Source: Cycas panzhihuaensis (taxonomy: Eukaryota; Cycadophyta). Taken from it: a DNA stretch of 64,000 bases. Shown here in pieces: positions 35,151 to 44,782 of the stretch. A program made the position numbers and the translations under genes. Positions within the stretch are counted from its first letter, which is position 1. The number at the start of each line of letters is the position of its first letter. Below the pieces are notes generated by a model. That model worked only from the letters and a program-made list of their open reading frames with translations, made no database searches and was not told the origin of the DNA. The DNA lies in NCBI GenBank assembly GCA_023213395.1, contig CM041465.1:112351741-112415740 (forward strand), read 5' to 3'.

Positions 35151-36480
35151 ATAGTATTATAGTAACTCTTACCATTAAACCCAAATGGAAAAAATAATGT
35201 TCCATTCACTTGCATCTCTCTCTTGCTATTAAATAAGAAGTGGAGAAGTTAGTAGGAGTTGGTTTTATTGAGAGTGTTGATTACTCTCAATGGGCCTCTA
35301 ATATAGTTTTGGTTGAAAATATAAATGATTTAATTTAAATTTATATCAATTTTTAAGACATTAATGAGGTATGCCTTAAATATAATTTTCCTCTCCCTTT
35401 TCTTGATCATATTTGGAACCAGATGGCTAGTTTTAAGGTGATGTCCCTTATGGATGGCTTTTTAGATTATAATCAGATCTCCATCCTACCTTGAGATCGT
35501 TAGAAAACTACTTTCACTACTCCTTGAGGCACTTTCATATATAAAGTCATGTCTTTTAGATTAAAGAATATTGGTGTGACTTATCAAAGAGGCATGGTGC
35601 ACATTTTTCATGACTTAATTGGTAATATTATTAATATGTACTTGCATGGTATGCTTGCCCTATCCTGCAAAAGATGTGATCATGTGTGTGACCTTAGAAT
35701 AGTTTTTGAAAGATCTAAGAAATATCATTTATACCTTAATTCATCAAAATGTATTTTTATCATGATGTTAGGTAGGATGCTAGGAAACATTATTTCCCAT
35801 GATTGGATTAGAATTGATTTTGATAAGATAAGGGTAATTATCAATATACCTCCCCCTAAGTATAAAAAACATATTAAATCCTTTCTAGGTAGAGTTGGTT
35901 TTTTAAGATGTTTTATTATCAATTTTACTTTAGATGCCAAGCCTATCATAAATCTTTTAAAGAAAGATATTGAACTATAATGAACTCCTTAAGTTCAAGA
36001 GTCCTTCCAAAAGTTGAAGTAAACTTTGGTTTTAACAGCTGTGCTTGCTCCCCTAAGGTTTGATAAACCTTTTATCCTATATAATTCTACTATAGAAGAA
36101 TTATTGATAAGAATATTGGTACAAGAGGATGACTTTGATAAAACGTAAGCTATATATTTCATTAGTAGGATGTTAGTGACTACTGAACTTCATTATCCTC
36201 TTCTTGAAAAAGAATGTCTTACTTTAATCTTTGCTACTAAGAAGTTGCATTACTATCTTCTTAGGAATAAGATCCACCTCATTGTTTGGCCAAATCCTAT
36301 TAGATATTTGTTTACCAAATCCAATCTTACTAGGTGATTAGGTAAATGGTCCTTATTGTTATAAGAGTTTGATTTTCAAAATTTTAATAGAAATTCTAAA
36401 AAAGGCATGATCATTCTAGAGATCATATCTAATGCCCCTCTTCCTAATTTAACCAAATAACCCGTTGATGATTCTTTTCC
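35151..36480 (+). pseudogene. Reverse transcriptase and RNase H, inner gypsy element
   Basis: RT motifs in order: VGFIESVDYSQWASNIVLV (35260), the DFQDLNE.C region with stops, NFPLPFLDH, VMSLMDGFLDYNQISI, TTFTTP, then an open stretch 35549-35980. Within it, the catalytic YVDDML box reads YLHGML (about 35640), so both aspartates are lost. YHLYLNSSKCIF, IISHDWIRID, FLGRVGFLR and PIINLLKKDIE follow. RNase H continues with AIYFISRML, LHYPLLEKECLTLIFATKKL and WSLLL. The loss of the catalytic aspartates means this copy could not self-replicate even if the frames were open. Confidence 0.85.
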
Positions 36481-37756
36481 AAATGAACATATCCTCTATG
36501 TCTAAGTTGTGCCCTCTAATGATTCATGGTATATAGAGATTAGGTCATACCTTAATGACCAATCCTTCCTTTCTCATTCTACATCAAAGAAGAGAAGATG
36601 AATTTGAGTGGTTGCTAGGTAATATCTTTTACTTAATGATGTGCTTTATAATCATTCTTTTGATGGAATCTTATTGAGATGTCTTTCTCCTAACAAAATA
36701 CTAGATGCCTTAATATAATTCTGTGAAGGAATATGTAGTGGACATTTTGGTGGTCGATCAATGGCCCAACACATTCTTCATATGGGTTATTATTGGCCCA
36801 CCTTATTTAAAGATGCTCATTCTTATATTCAAAGGTGTGAAAAATGCTAATCTCATGTAACTTTAATATATAAGCCTGTGCAAGAAATGAGGTTGATTAT
36901 TTCACCTTGGCCTTTTTCCTAATGGGTTTTAATTTCATTGGGTAGATCTTTCTAGCATTATCTAGTGGGCATAAGTTTATTATAACTACAACTAAGTACT
37001 TTACAAAATGAAGTGAAGTTGTCCCATTAGTCACTGCTATTAGAAAGATTATTGTCACATTTATCTTTCAATATATCATTTATAGATTTGGAGTGCCAGA
37101 CAATATTACTACTAATAATGGGACTTTATTATATAATTCTTATATCAATGAATTATGTAACAAATTCTATATCACTCAGAGACTTGTCATCTTTAGGTGA
37201 ATAACCAAGTTGAAGCCTTTAACAAAACTTTAGCTAAAATCTTAGCTAAAATGGTTGCAACCTTTTATAAGGATTGGCATATCTAATTATTTTCAACATT
37301 ATGGGATTATAGAACCTCCATTAGAAATGCTATAGGTATGACACCATTTTCTCCTATTTATGGTGTTGAGGCCATCCTCCCATTAGAAGTTGAGGTTCCC
37401 TCTTTATGTATCTCATTGAAGGAATTTACTAATGAAGAGTTGCAAAGGAAACCACATTTTTTAGAAGTGAAAAAACTAGATGAGACTCGTCTACAAGCCT
37501 TATTGAATAATATGGCATCTAAGGTTAGAGTCTAGGCTATTTATGATAACTAGCTTAGACCTAAAAAGTTTATTGTTAGTCATAAAATTTAAAGTTAGAG
37601 TACCTACATGATAAGTAGCGTAAATTTTCTCCTTAGTGGACTATCCCTTATCTAGTAATTGAAGATGTGAATAATGGAGCTTATTGAATCTCAATAATGG
37701 AGGGTTTATAATTTAAAAGGCCTATGAATTCTCAATACCTAAGAATGTTCTACACC
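36481..37756 (+). pseudogene. Integrase of the inner gypsy element, cut by the copia element
   Basis: The zinc domain is nearly perfect: GHFGGRSMAQHILHMGYYW and then YIQRCEKC (36735-36850), giving H, H and C..C. The core is frame-broken (KFIITTTKYF, FNKTLAKILAKM). An open piece at 37338-37535 carries the signature [20 protein letters not shown] and [15 protein letters not shown]. The C-terminal chromatin-facing tail is decayed (RPMNSQYLR-like). The copia element begins at 37761, and the short connecting region to the second RNase H resumes at 43012. Confidence 0.8.
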
Positions 37757-37760
37757 TAGC

Positions 37761-38318
37761 TATTAGATAATATGACAACAATGTTTTGGAGGCTAAAATT
37801 TTGACAGGTTGGTAGTGTGGTTTAGCCCCCAAAGTTCCTTGGGACGATATAAAAGGGATAAGAGCTCCCCTTATCTATGGAGTGGAGGGGTCATTCATTC
37901 AAAATATCCCAGATTTATTAGTCAGGATTTATGCCTTGTATGACTCTCTCATATAGCCAGATTTAGGTTGGCTTTTCATTATGTTAATGGTGTTTGATGT
38001 ATCAAATATACTATGAGGAGTTGGGCAGCTAGTTATTGTTACTATGAGCATTCTACTATAGATTATATATATTTTTCCATTCTTTGATAATAAAGATCCA
38101 CACCTTTCTTGTGTGGATGTATCCCTAACATACTATTGGGGTTTTACCACATTATATCAAGTATATATGTGATACTTTGGCTTTCTAATTCATTTATTAT
38201 ATTATCTATAGTTTAAGAACTTACATATTAAATTTTAATTTCGATTCTTATAATTAGCTTCAAAATAGTTTAGATCTTAGTGGAAGTTTCTAGTTATTGG
38301 GACCTAGTTTTCTGAACA
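37761..38318 (+). repeat. 5' LTR of the copia element
   Basis: 558 bp. It matches the 3' LTR from TTTATGCCTTGTATGACTC to the end but lacks the GC-rich block near the start (it has about 80 bp where the 3' LTR has about 195). The first dinucleotide TG has decayed to TA. Confidence 0.9.
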
Positions 38319-38339
38319 AGTGGTATCAAAGCCACTTTT

Positions 38340-39240
38340 ATTTTTGCAGCAAGTTTGTGAAGGTTTCGGTGTCATCATTTTCTACAACAAATAGTAAAAC
38401 TAGTGAATGCAAAGTTTAAGGTAGAGAAATGTATTGGCAAGAATACCTTTGAGTTGTGGAAGCTGAAAGCATATGATGTTCTAGTATAACAAAGTTTATA
38501 CAGATCTCTTACATGCAAATTAAAGAAACCCACAGGGATGGATGATGATAAATTGGATGATCTAGATAAAAGGGCTCTTAGCATAATATGATTGTACTTG
38601 GCAGATAACGCCCTATTTAACATTATAGGGGAGCAGATAGTAGTAGGATTATGGACCTAGTTAGAAGACTTGTACATGACCAAATCAATCATGAATCAAA
38701 TCTACTTGAAAAGGAAGTTATACTCATTAAAAATGAAGGAAGGTACAAAAATTACTAATTATTTAAATATTTTCAATACTCTTATTTGTCAATCAACTAG
38801 TATCAATGTCAGGATCAAGGATGAGGATAACCTTGTTACCTTGTTATATTCATTACTAGAATCCTGAGATAATATTATTACCTCAATTAGTTTTAGCACT
38901 ACAAATGAATTAGACTATGATTCTATTATGAGTGCTTTGCTAATGGAATAAATAAAGAGGAAGTCTAGTCTTAAAACCTTGAGACTAGAAGCTATGATAG
39001 TAAAGGCTAGAATGATTAAGAGAGGGTAAAGCTCTAGGGACACATCAAGGTCAAATTCAAAAGACAAGAAGAGTAAGCTTAGATGTTAGTACTATAATAA
39101 GATAGGTCACCTTAAAATGGATTGCTACAAAAGGAAGGAGTTCTAGAAAAAGGAAGATCTTGTTAAGGAGGCTAATTAGGTGGAGTCAAATCAATGTATA
39201 GATGATGATATCTTGGTTACTTATAATGTTTCCTATTATT
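38340..39240 (+). pseudogene. Copia gag with zinc knuckle
   Basis: The first part spans several frames: FELWKLKAYDVL, RSLTCKLKKPTGMDDDKLD and ALSII.LYLADNALFNI, typical of copia gag (LW..KM..L, DE.A...I...L.D). An open part at 38670-38867 reads YMTKSIMNQIYLKRKLYSLKM and EGTKITNYLNIFNTLICQ. The zinc knuckle at 39080-39130 reads C.YYNKIGHLKMDCYKRK, where the second cysteine is Tyr, and one codon before it is a stop. Gag packages element RNA; the knuckle contacts it. Confidence 0.8.
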
Positions 39241-42200
39241 ATCATGATTAGTTATTAGATTTGTGTGCTTCACACCATATATATCCACACAAGAGTTGGT
39301 TTTTATCGTACCGACCTCTCGATGGTGGTGATGTGCTTATGGGAAATGAAGTTTCTTGTAAGATAGTGTACATTTGAAGTATCATAATTAAAATATTCGA
39401 TGGTATAGTGAGAATATTAATCAAAGTTAGACATCTACCTACTCTAAAAAAGAACCTAATTTTCTTAGGTGAACTAGATTTTGGTGGTTATAAGTATACA
39501 GGTTATGAAAGAGTCTTAAAGGTGTCAAAGGGTGCCTTGGTTATTATAAAAGCCTTAAACAAAAGGAAACCTTTACATTTTAGTATGAAGTATAGATGTT
39601 AGCCATGTAGCTATAATATCAAAGACTATAGAAGATCCAGTTCAGTTATGGCATTATAGATTTGGGCACTTGAGTGATAGAGGACTTAAGATATTAATGA
39701 ACTGTAAGTTGCTTCCTAACTTGCAGCTTTTAGATTTGGTTTTTTATAAACATTATATTTTTGGAAAGCAGTGTAAACTTAAGTTTAAAGTAGGGAGTCA
39801 CACTAATAAATGTCTTCTAGATTATGTGCATTCAAATGTATGGGGACCAGCCCCTATAATATCTCATAGAGGATCATTATATTATATCACATTTATAGAT
39901 GATTACTCTATGGGTATATTTTTTGAAAAGGAAATCTGAAGCTTTTAGTGTGTTTAACCAGTTCATGGTTGTAGTTGAGAAGAGCACTAGTAGGTCAATA
40001 AAATGTTTAAAAACTGATAATGGAGATGAATTTAACTCCTTAGAGTTTAAGAACTATTACAGAGAAGCTAGGATCGAAAGATATAAGACCACTAGTTATA
40101 CTCTATAGTAGAATGGCGTAGTTGAGTACATGAACGAGACACTCTTGGAAAGAGTAAGAAGCATACTGAGTAATGTAGGAGTGGAGCAGGGCTTATGGTT
40201 AGAAGTTGTTTAAATAACTTATTATTTAGTAAACAAGTCACCATCACTTGCAATAGGCTGCAAGATTTCTGAAGAGGTATGGACTAGACATCCATGTGAT
40301 TATTTAAATTTGAAAGTTTTGGGTTATGATGCTTATGCCTTGACTAATAAAAGTCAATGTTTAAAATTAGACCCAAAATCTAAGAGACGTATCTTTGTCG
40401 ATTATGGTGGTAAAGATGGTGTAAAATAATACAGGTTAAGGGATCCTACTGTCCATAAAATCATTACTAAAAGAGATGTTATACTTGATGAATTTCCTTT
40501 TTTAAAATTGAACAATATCGAAGTTAAAGTGAAACAAGAGTAGAAAGCTAAACATCAATAGGTCAATCTTGAGACCCAGCCATCTTTAGAAATAGAAGAG
40601 TAGGAAGACCCTTCTAAAGATGAATCTATAGTAGATTTATAGGAGTATATGGATACTCCTATACCAACTAGTAAAATATCTACATGAGTTAGTCATCCAC
40701 CTAATATGTATAACCCTATTATTTCTATTGCTTTAGTTTCTAATAATGGTGAGCTTATATGTTATCAAGAAGCAATAGATGATATCCATAATAAGAACTG
40801 GAAGAAGGCTATGTGGGAAGAGATAGATACTTTAAATAAAACTAATTCATGGGACTTAGTAGAACTTCTACATGGCTAGAAGACTTTTGGTTGCAGGTAG
40901 ATTTTCAAGAAGACACTAGATGTTGATGGAAATGTTAACAAATATAGGGCAAGACTAGTGGCTAAAGGTTTTATATAAAAAGTAGGCATTGACTTTCATA
41001 AGATCTTTTCATTAGTTATCAAACTTATTTCAATTTTAGTTCTATTAGCATTGAGAGCTTCTCTTGATTTGGAGTTGGAGTAGTTAGATGCAGAAATAAC
41101 TTTTCTATATTGATATTTAGATGAGGAGATCTATATGGATCAACTAGAAGGGTTTATATATGATGGCAAGAAAAGAGTTATTTGCAAGCATAGAAAATCA
41201 TTGTATGGACTGAAGCAATCACCTAGGCAATGGTATAGGAAGTTTGATGCCTTTATGGAGAGCTAAAATTTTAAAAGAAGTGAGTATGATTATTGTGTTT
41301 ACTTTAAATTCTTGGACAATGGCTTATTTATTATCTTGGTATTATATGTTGATAACATATTGGTTCTAAGCAAGAGTATGGCAGAAATCAATAAGTTAAG
41401 GCTCAATTAGCTAGGACTTTTAATATGAAGGATCTAGGAGCTATAAAACAAATCTTAGGCTTGGAGATACATAGAGATATGGCTATCACAATAGAAATAT
41501 ATGTAAAAGTTACTAACTCAATTTTGTTTGGCAAATGTGAAACTAGTAAGTATCCCATTCGCTTTCTATTTCAAGATTTCTTTGAGTATGAGTCCTAATA
41601 ATGAAGAAGAAAAGGATTATATATCTCGTGTACCTTATGCCAGTGTAGGAGGAAGTTTGATATTTACCATGGTATATACAAGACCTAACATTTCACATAT
41701 AGTTGATGTAGTTAGTAAGTTTATAGAAAATCTAGGAAAGGAACATTAAGCAACAATGAAATGGGTGCTTCGATATTTAAGTAGCATAAGTGACTATTGC
41801 ATTACCTTTTGAGGTACAGGTAATCAAGTTTGTGGATATGTTGATTCAAACTTTATAAGAGATTTAGATAAGAGAAGGTCTACTTCAGGTTATGTATTTA
41901 CTCTTGCAAATGATCTGGTTAGTTGGATGTTAAAATTGCAAAGCACAATTATATTATCAACTACAAAAGTAGAATATGTTGGTGCAACACATGCTTGTAA
42001 AGAAGCAATCTAATTGCAAGATTTATTAGTTGAGCTTGGAAGGAAATAGGAAAAGGTAAAAATATTTTGTGACAGTCAAAGTGTCATTTACTTAGTAAAG
42101 AATCTAGCTTATCATAGTAGGATAAAACATATTTCTCTTAAGCACCATTTTGTTAGACAGGTTTTGAAAGTAGGTTGAGTGGCATATGAGATGGTTAATA

Positions 42201-42330
42201 TAAAATAGAATTGTGTTAGCATGTTCAAAAAATTAGTACTATTAAAGAATTTCAAATGGTATTTAACTTCTCTTGGCTTATAAAAAAGTTGATGAATGGT
42301 CTAAGAAAGGTATCAGGTAAATTATTGTCA
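39241..42330 (+). pseudogene. Copia pol: protease, integrase, RT, RNase H
   Basis: Protease: the normal DSGAS turn reads DLCASHHI (39257), then RHLPTLKKNLIFLGELDFGGY (39430). Integrase: RFGHLS and K.LP.L, HSNVWGP (first catalytic Asp is Asn), FIDDYS, LKTDNGDEFNS (second Asp kept), NGVVEYMNETLLE (Glu kept) and an RRIFVDYGG tail. RT: WKKAMWEEIDTLNKTNSWDLV, YRARLVAKGF, LDEEIYMDQLEGF, KSLYGLKQSPRQWY and YVDNIL (second Asp of YVDD is Asn). RNase H: YTRPNISH, RRSTSGYVF, STTKVEY and FCDSQSVIY, then KHHFVRQ. In most blocks the frame is kept for long runs, with TAG stops the commonest break. The lineage within Ty1/copia is not assigned. Confidence 0.85.
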
Positions 42331-42340
42331 AGGTGGAGAT

Positions 42341-43011
42341 TGTTAGATAATATGACAACAATGTTTTGGAGGCTAAACTTTTGATAGGTTGGCAACAAAG
42401 TTCCCTCCCCTCCCCCAAACTTCCTCGAGGGGATTCAAGGGGGGTGGGAGCCCACCTTGACTAAGGGGTATGGGGGGAGCCAGAATCACCCCTCCCCCCC
42501 ATAAAGAGGGAGTTTAGGGGTGGTAGCCCCTGACCTAAAAAGCTAGTACTAAAAAACATACTAAATTGTAAAGAGAATTGGGGTTATTCATTTAAAATAC
42601 CCCAAATCCTATGTTCAAGATTTATGCCTTGTATGACTCTCTCATATAGCCCAATTTAAGGTGTTTTTTCATTATGTTGATGATGTTTGATGTATTGGAT
42701 GTATTGTGAGGAGTTGGGCAGCTAGTTATTGTTGTTATCAATATTCTACTACAAATTATATACATTTCTCCATTCTTTGATAATAAAGATCGATGTCTTT
42801 CCTATGTAGATATTTCTCTAGTACATTTCTAGGGTTTTACCACATTATATTGGGTGTATATATGATACTTTGGATTCTTAATTCATTTGTTGTATTATCT
42901 CTAGTTTAAGAACTTGCATGTTAAATTTCAATTTTGATTCCTATAACTAGTTGCGAAGTAGTTTAGATCTTGGTGGTTGTTTCTGGTTATTAGGACCTAG
43001 TTTTCTCAACA
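42341..43011 (+). repeat. 3' LTR of the copia element, with GC-rich block
   Basis: 671 bp. It carries the GC-rich block 42405-42540 (C-runs CCCTCCCCTCCCCC and G-runs GGGGTATGGGGGG), also present in the LTR fragment at 1417-1701 and largely missing from the 5' LTR. Downstream parts match the 5' LTR closely (GGAGTTGGGCAGCTAG, CCATTCTTTGATAATAAAG). Confidence 0.9.
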
Positions 43012-44084
43012 TTAGTAGCTCCTATCCTTATCTCCATAATAAGGATAAACTATAACTCCAAATTCTTCTCTTTGCCTAATGAGCTAAAACTATAGGCAAT
43101 TCCTTTTTCTCTTTTTTATTTTTTTCTTATCTTCCCTTGAGCTATTCTTATCTTATCCAAAGTTCCTACTCATGATCATATAATTCATTTACTCTTTCTA
43201 GCATTTATATTGATTGTGGGTATTTTACTACAAGGTTTTTGTCTTTTTATCTTTTAAGTTCCATACTTAAGAGAGAATTTTGCCCATGAAATTTATCATT
43301 TATTTTCATCCTTAAAGGAGAGACATCCCTATTAGCTTCAAATACTTTGCCATTAGTTGAGATCATATTTTTACTTGTTAGTCCTTTATCTTGAAGATTC
43401 CTTCTTGGTCATATACCACCTTCTATTTTTCTTTTGATTATTTTTATTATCCTTAGATCACTTTATTTATATCTTGAAGTGAATACTCATTCTATCGCCT
43501 TCTTTTTACATTTGGAGACACCGTGATTTTGAGTTCCTTTCTTTCCCACAATTTAATCCTTAAGGGGATTGGTCTCTTTCATTTTAGGTTCCATTAAAAA
43601 GGATAGATCCTTGCTATATTAAGTAAAAGAGCTTCATAACTAAATGACTATAACTTTTTCCTTCTAAAAAAAAAGGAGTTAAAAATAATAATAATAATAA
43701 TAATAAATCAATCAAAGGAGAAGTCAAAAACAAGAAAGAAAAGCAAGAAAAAAAAAAAAAAAAGAAGTAAATTATTATCATCCTCTTCTAATCTAGTGCA
43801 AGTAACATGATGGCTTTGTCCCCACCTACCCATATGTAGATTAGGTTCATTTGGATTAGTGATTCAAGATTTTTAGGTCTAAATGCTTAGGTCGATTATG
43901 GCCTTAGTTATGGCCAAACCCTACTCGACACCTTTTATTTTTATTAGTCAGAGTCATCTTAACTATGATTTTTCTTTTTTTTCAATACAATCAAAACTAA
44001 TCTCACTTACTACCATCTCTTTATTGATTGATCCTCACACCCTCCTTTATTGATCATACTGTCTCTAAATACTAGTCATACTTT
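43012..44084 (+). other. Connecting region between integrase and second RNase H, inner element
   Basis: Continuation of the inner gypsy element after the copia insertion. No domain is recognised. It includes an (ATA)n run (about 43684-43707) and an A16 run (about 43748-43763). The outer element has unrelated sequence here (18313-21150). Confidence 0.55.
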
Positions 44085-44600
44085 TGCCATGACATTGAGT
44101 ATATTCATTGATAAAGGTAGTAGAAGTAACCCAAGATAATCTACTTCTACTTAGGTGATCTATGACCAATTAGGAAGTCCTCTCATTTCTATTAGTTTGT
44201 TTATACCTACAACAACCAATATTGAAGCTGAGTATTTTGCTATAGTTGGAGATTTATCTAATATTTCTCACTCTTATCTTAGACCCATCATTATATATTC
44301 TAATTCTTAGGTTGTAGTTTATCAGTTAGTTGCGATGTATCAGGTGCACTCATCATGACTCCTCCTTCACCATCATGCTTCATCATTGCTCTCTCTTTTC
44401 TCTTTAGTTACCATCTAGTATGTCCCATATTCCCTTAATATTAAAGCTAATGCTCTTGTTTCCTCTATCTTGGATGGTTACTTTGGTTGACTTTTACCTT
44501 CTAGTTGGGGGCACTTTACTCCAAAACGAGTGTAAACTACCACTCTGTAAAGAGTATAAACTATTGGTTTTAGAAGATAAAGGTCTAAGTAATATGAAGA
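44085..44600 (+). pseudogene. Second RNase H domain of the inner gypsy element
   Basis: Counterpart of 17830-18312. It reads SIFIDKGSRSNPR (the D.GSRGNPG opening with two Gly lost), NIEAEYFAIVGDLSNISHSYLR (catalytic Glu kept), IIYSNS (the second Asp is Asn), VVYQLV and LNIKANALVSSILDGYFG. The outer copy keeps DGGSRGNPG and FDSQ. Such an extra RNase H is typical of Tat-clade gypsy elements. It lies downstream of integrase, and the tail is followed by the solo LTR at 44783. Confidence 0.75.
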
Positions 44601-44782
44601 TTAAGATGATAGGTTAAAGAATAGAATGAAGTATCTAAGAGGAATAGACCCATGTAGGAATCTTGGGCTATGGAGGATTTTGACAGGGCACAAGTTCCTA
44701 AAAGCTTCTTGTCCCTAGAAGGATCCACCAAGGAATCTAATATATTTAGAAGACTCATTATTCATTAAGTGAGATTAGTTTT

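Larger units (their letters stand above)
37761..43011 (+). mobile_element. Complete but dead Ty1/copia element
   Basis: 5' LTR 37761-38318, primer site TGGTATCAAAGCC (38321-38333, initiator tRNA-Met type), gag and pol 38340-42330, polypurine tract AAGGTGGAGAT (42330-42340), 3' LTR 42341-43011. The LTRs start TATTAGATAATATG and TGTTAGATAATATG and end GAACA and CAACA. Flanking pentamers CTAGC (37756-37760) and TTAGT (43012-43016) could be a target duplication with two C-to-T changes. The domain order gag, protease, integrase, RT, RNase H is that of Ty1/copia. The internal region is close to full length, but almost every domain has stops. It lies in the 3' end of the inner gypsy integrase. Confidence 0.9.

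Noticed and set aside
37761-43011. Possibility that the copia element is intact
   Set aside because: The LTR pair and primer site look complete, but the protease turn, the first integrase Asp and the second RT Asp are changed, and many TAG stops interrupt pol.
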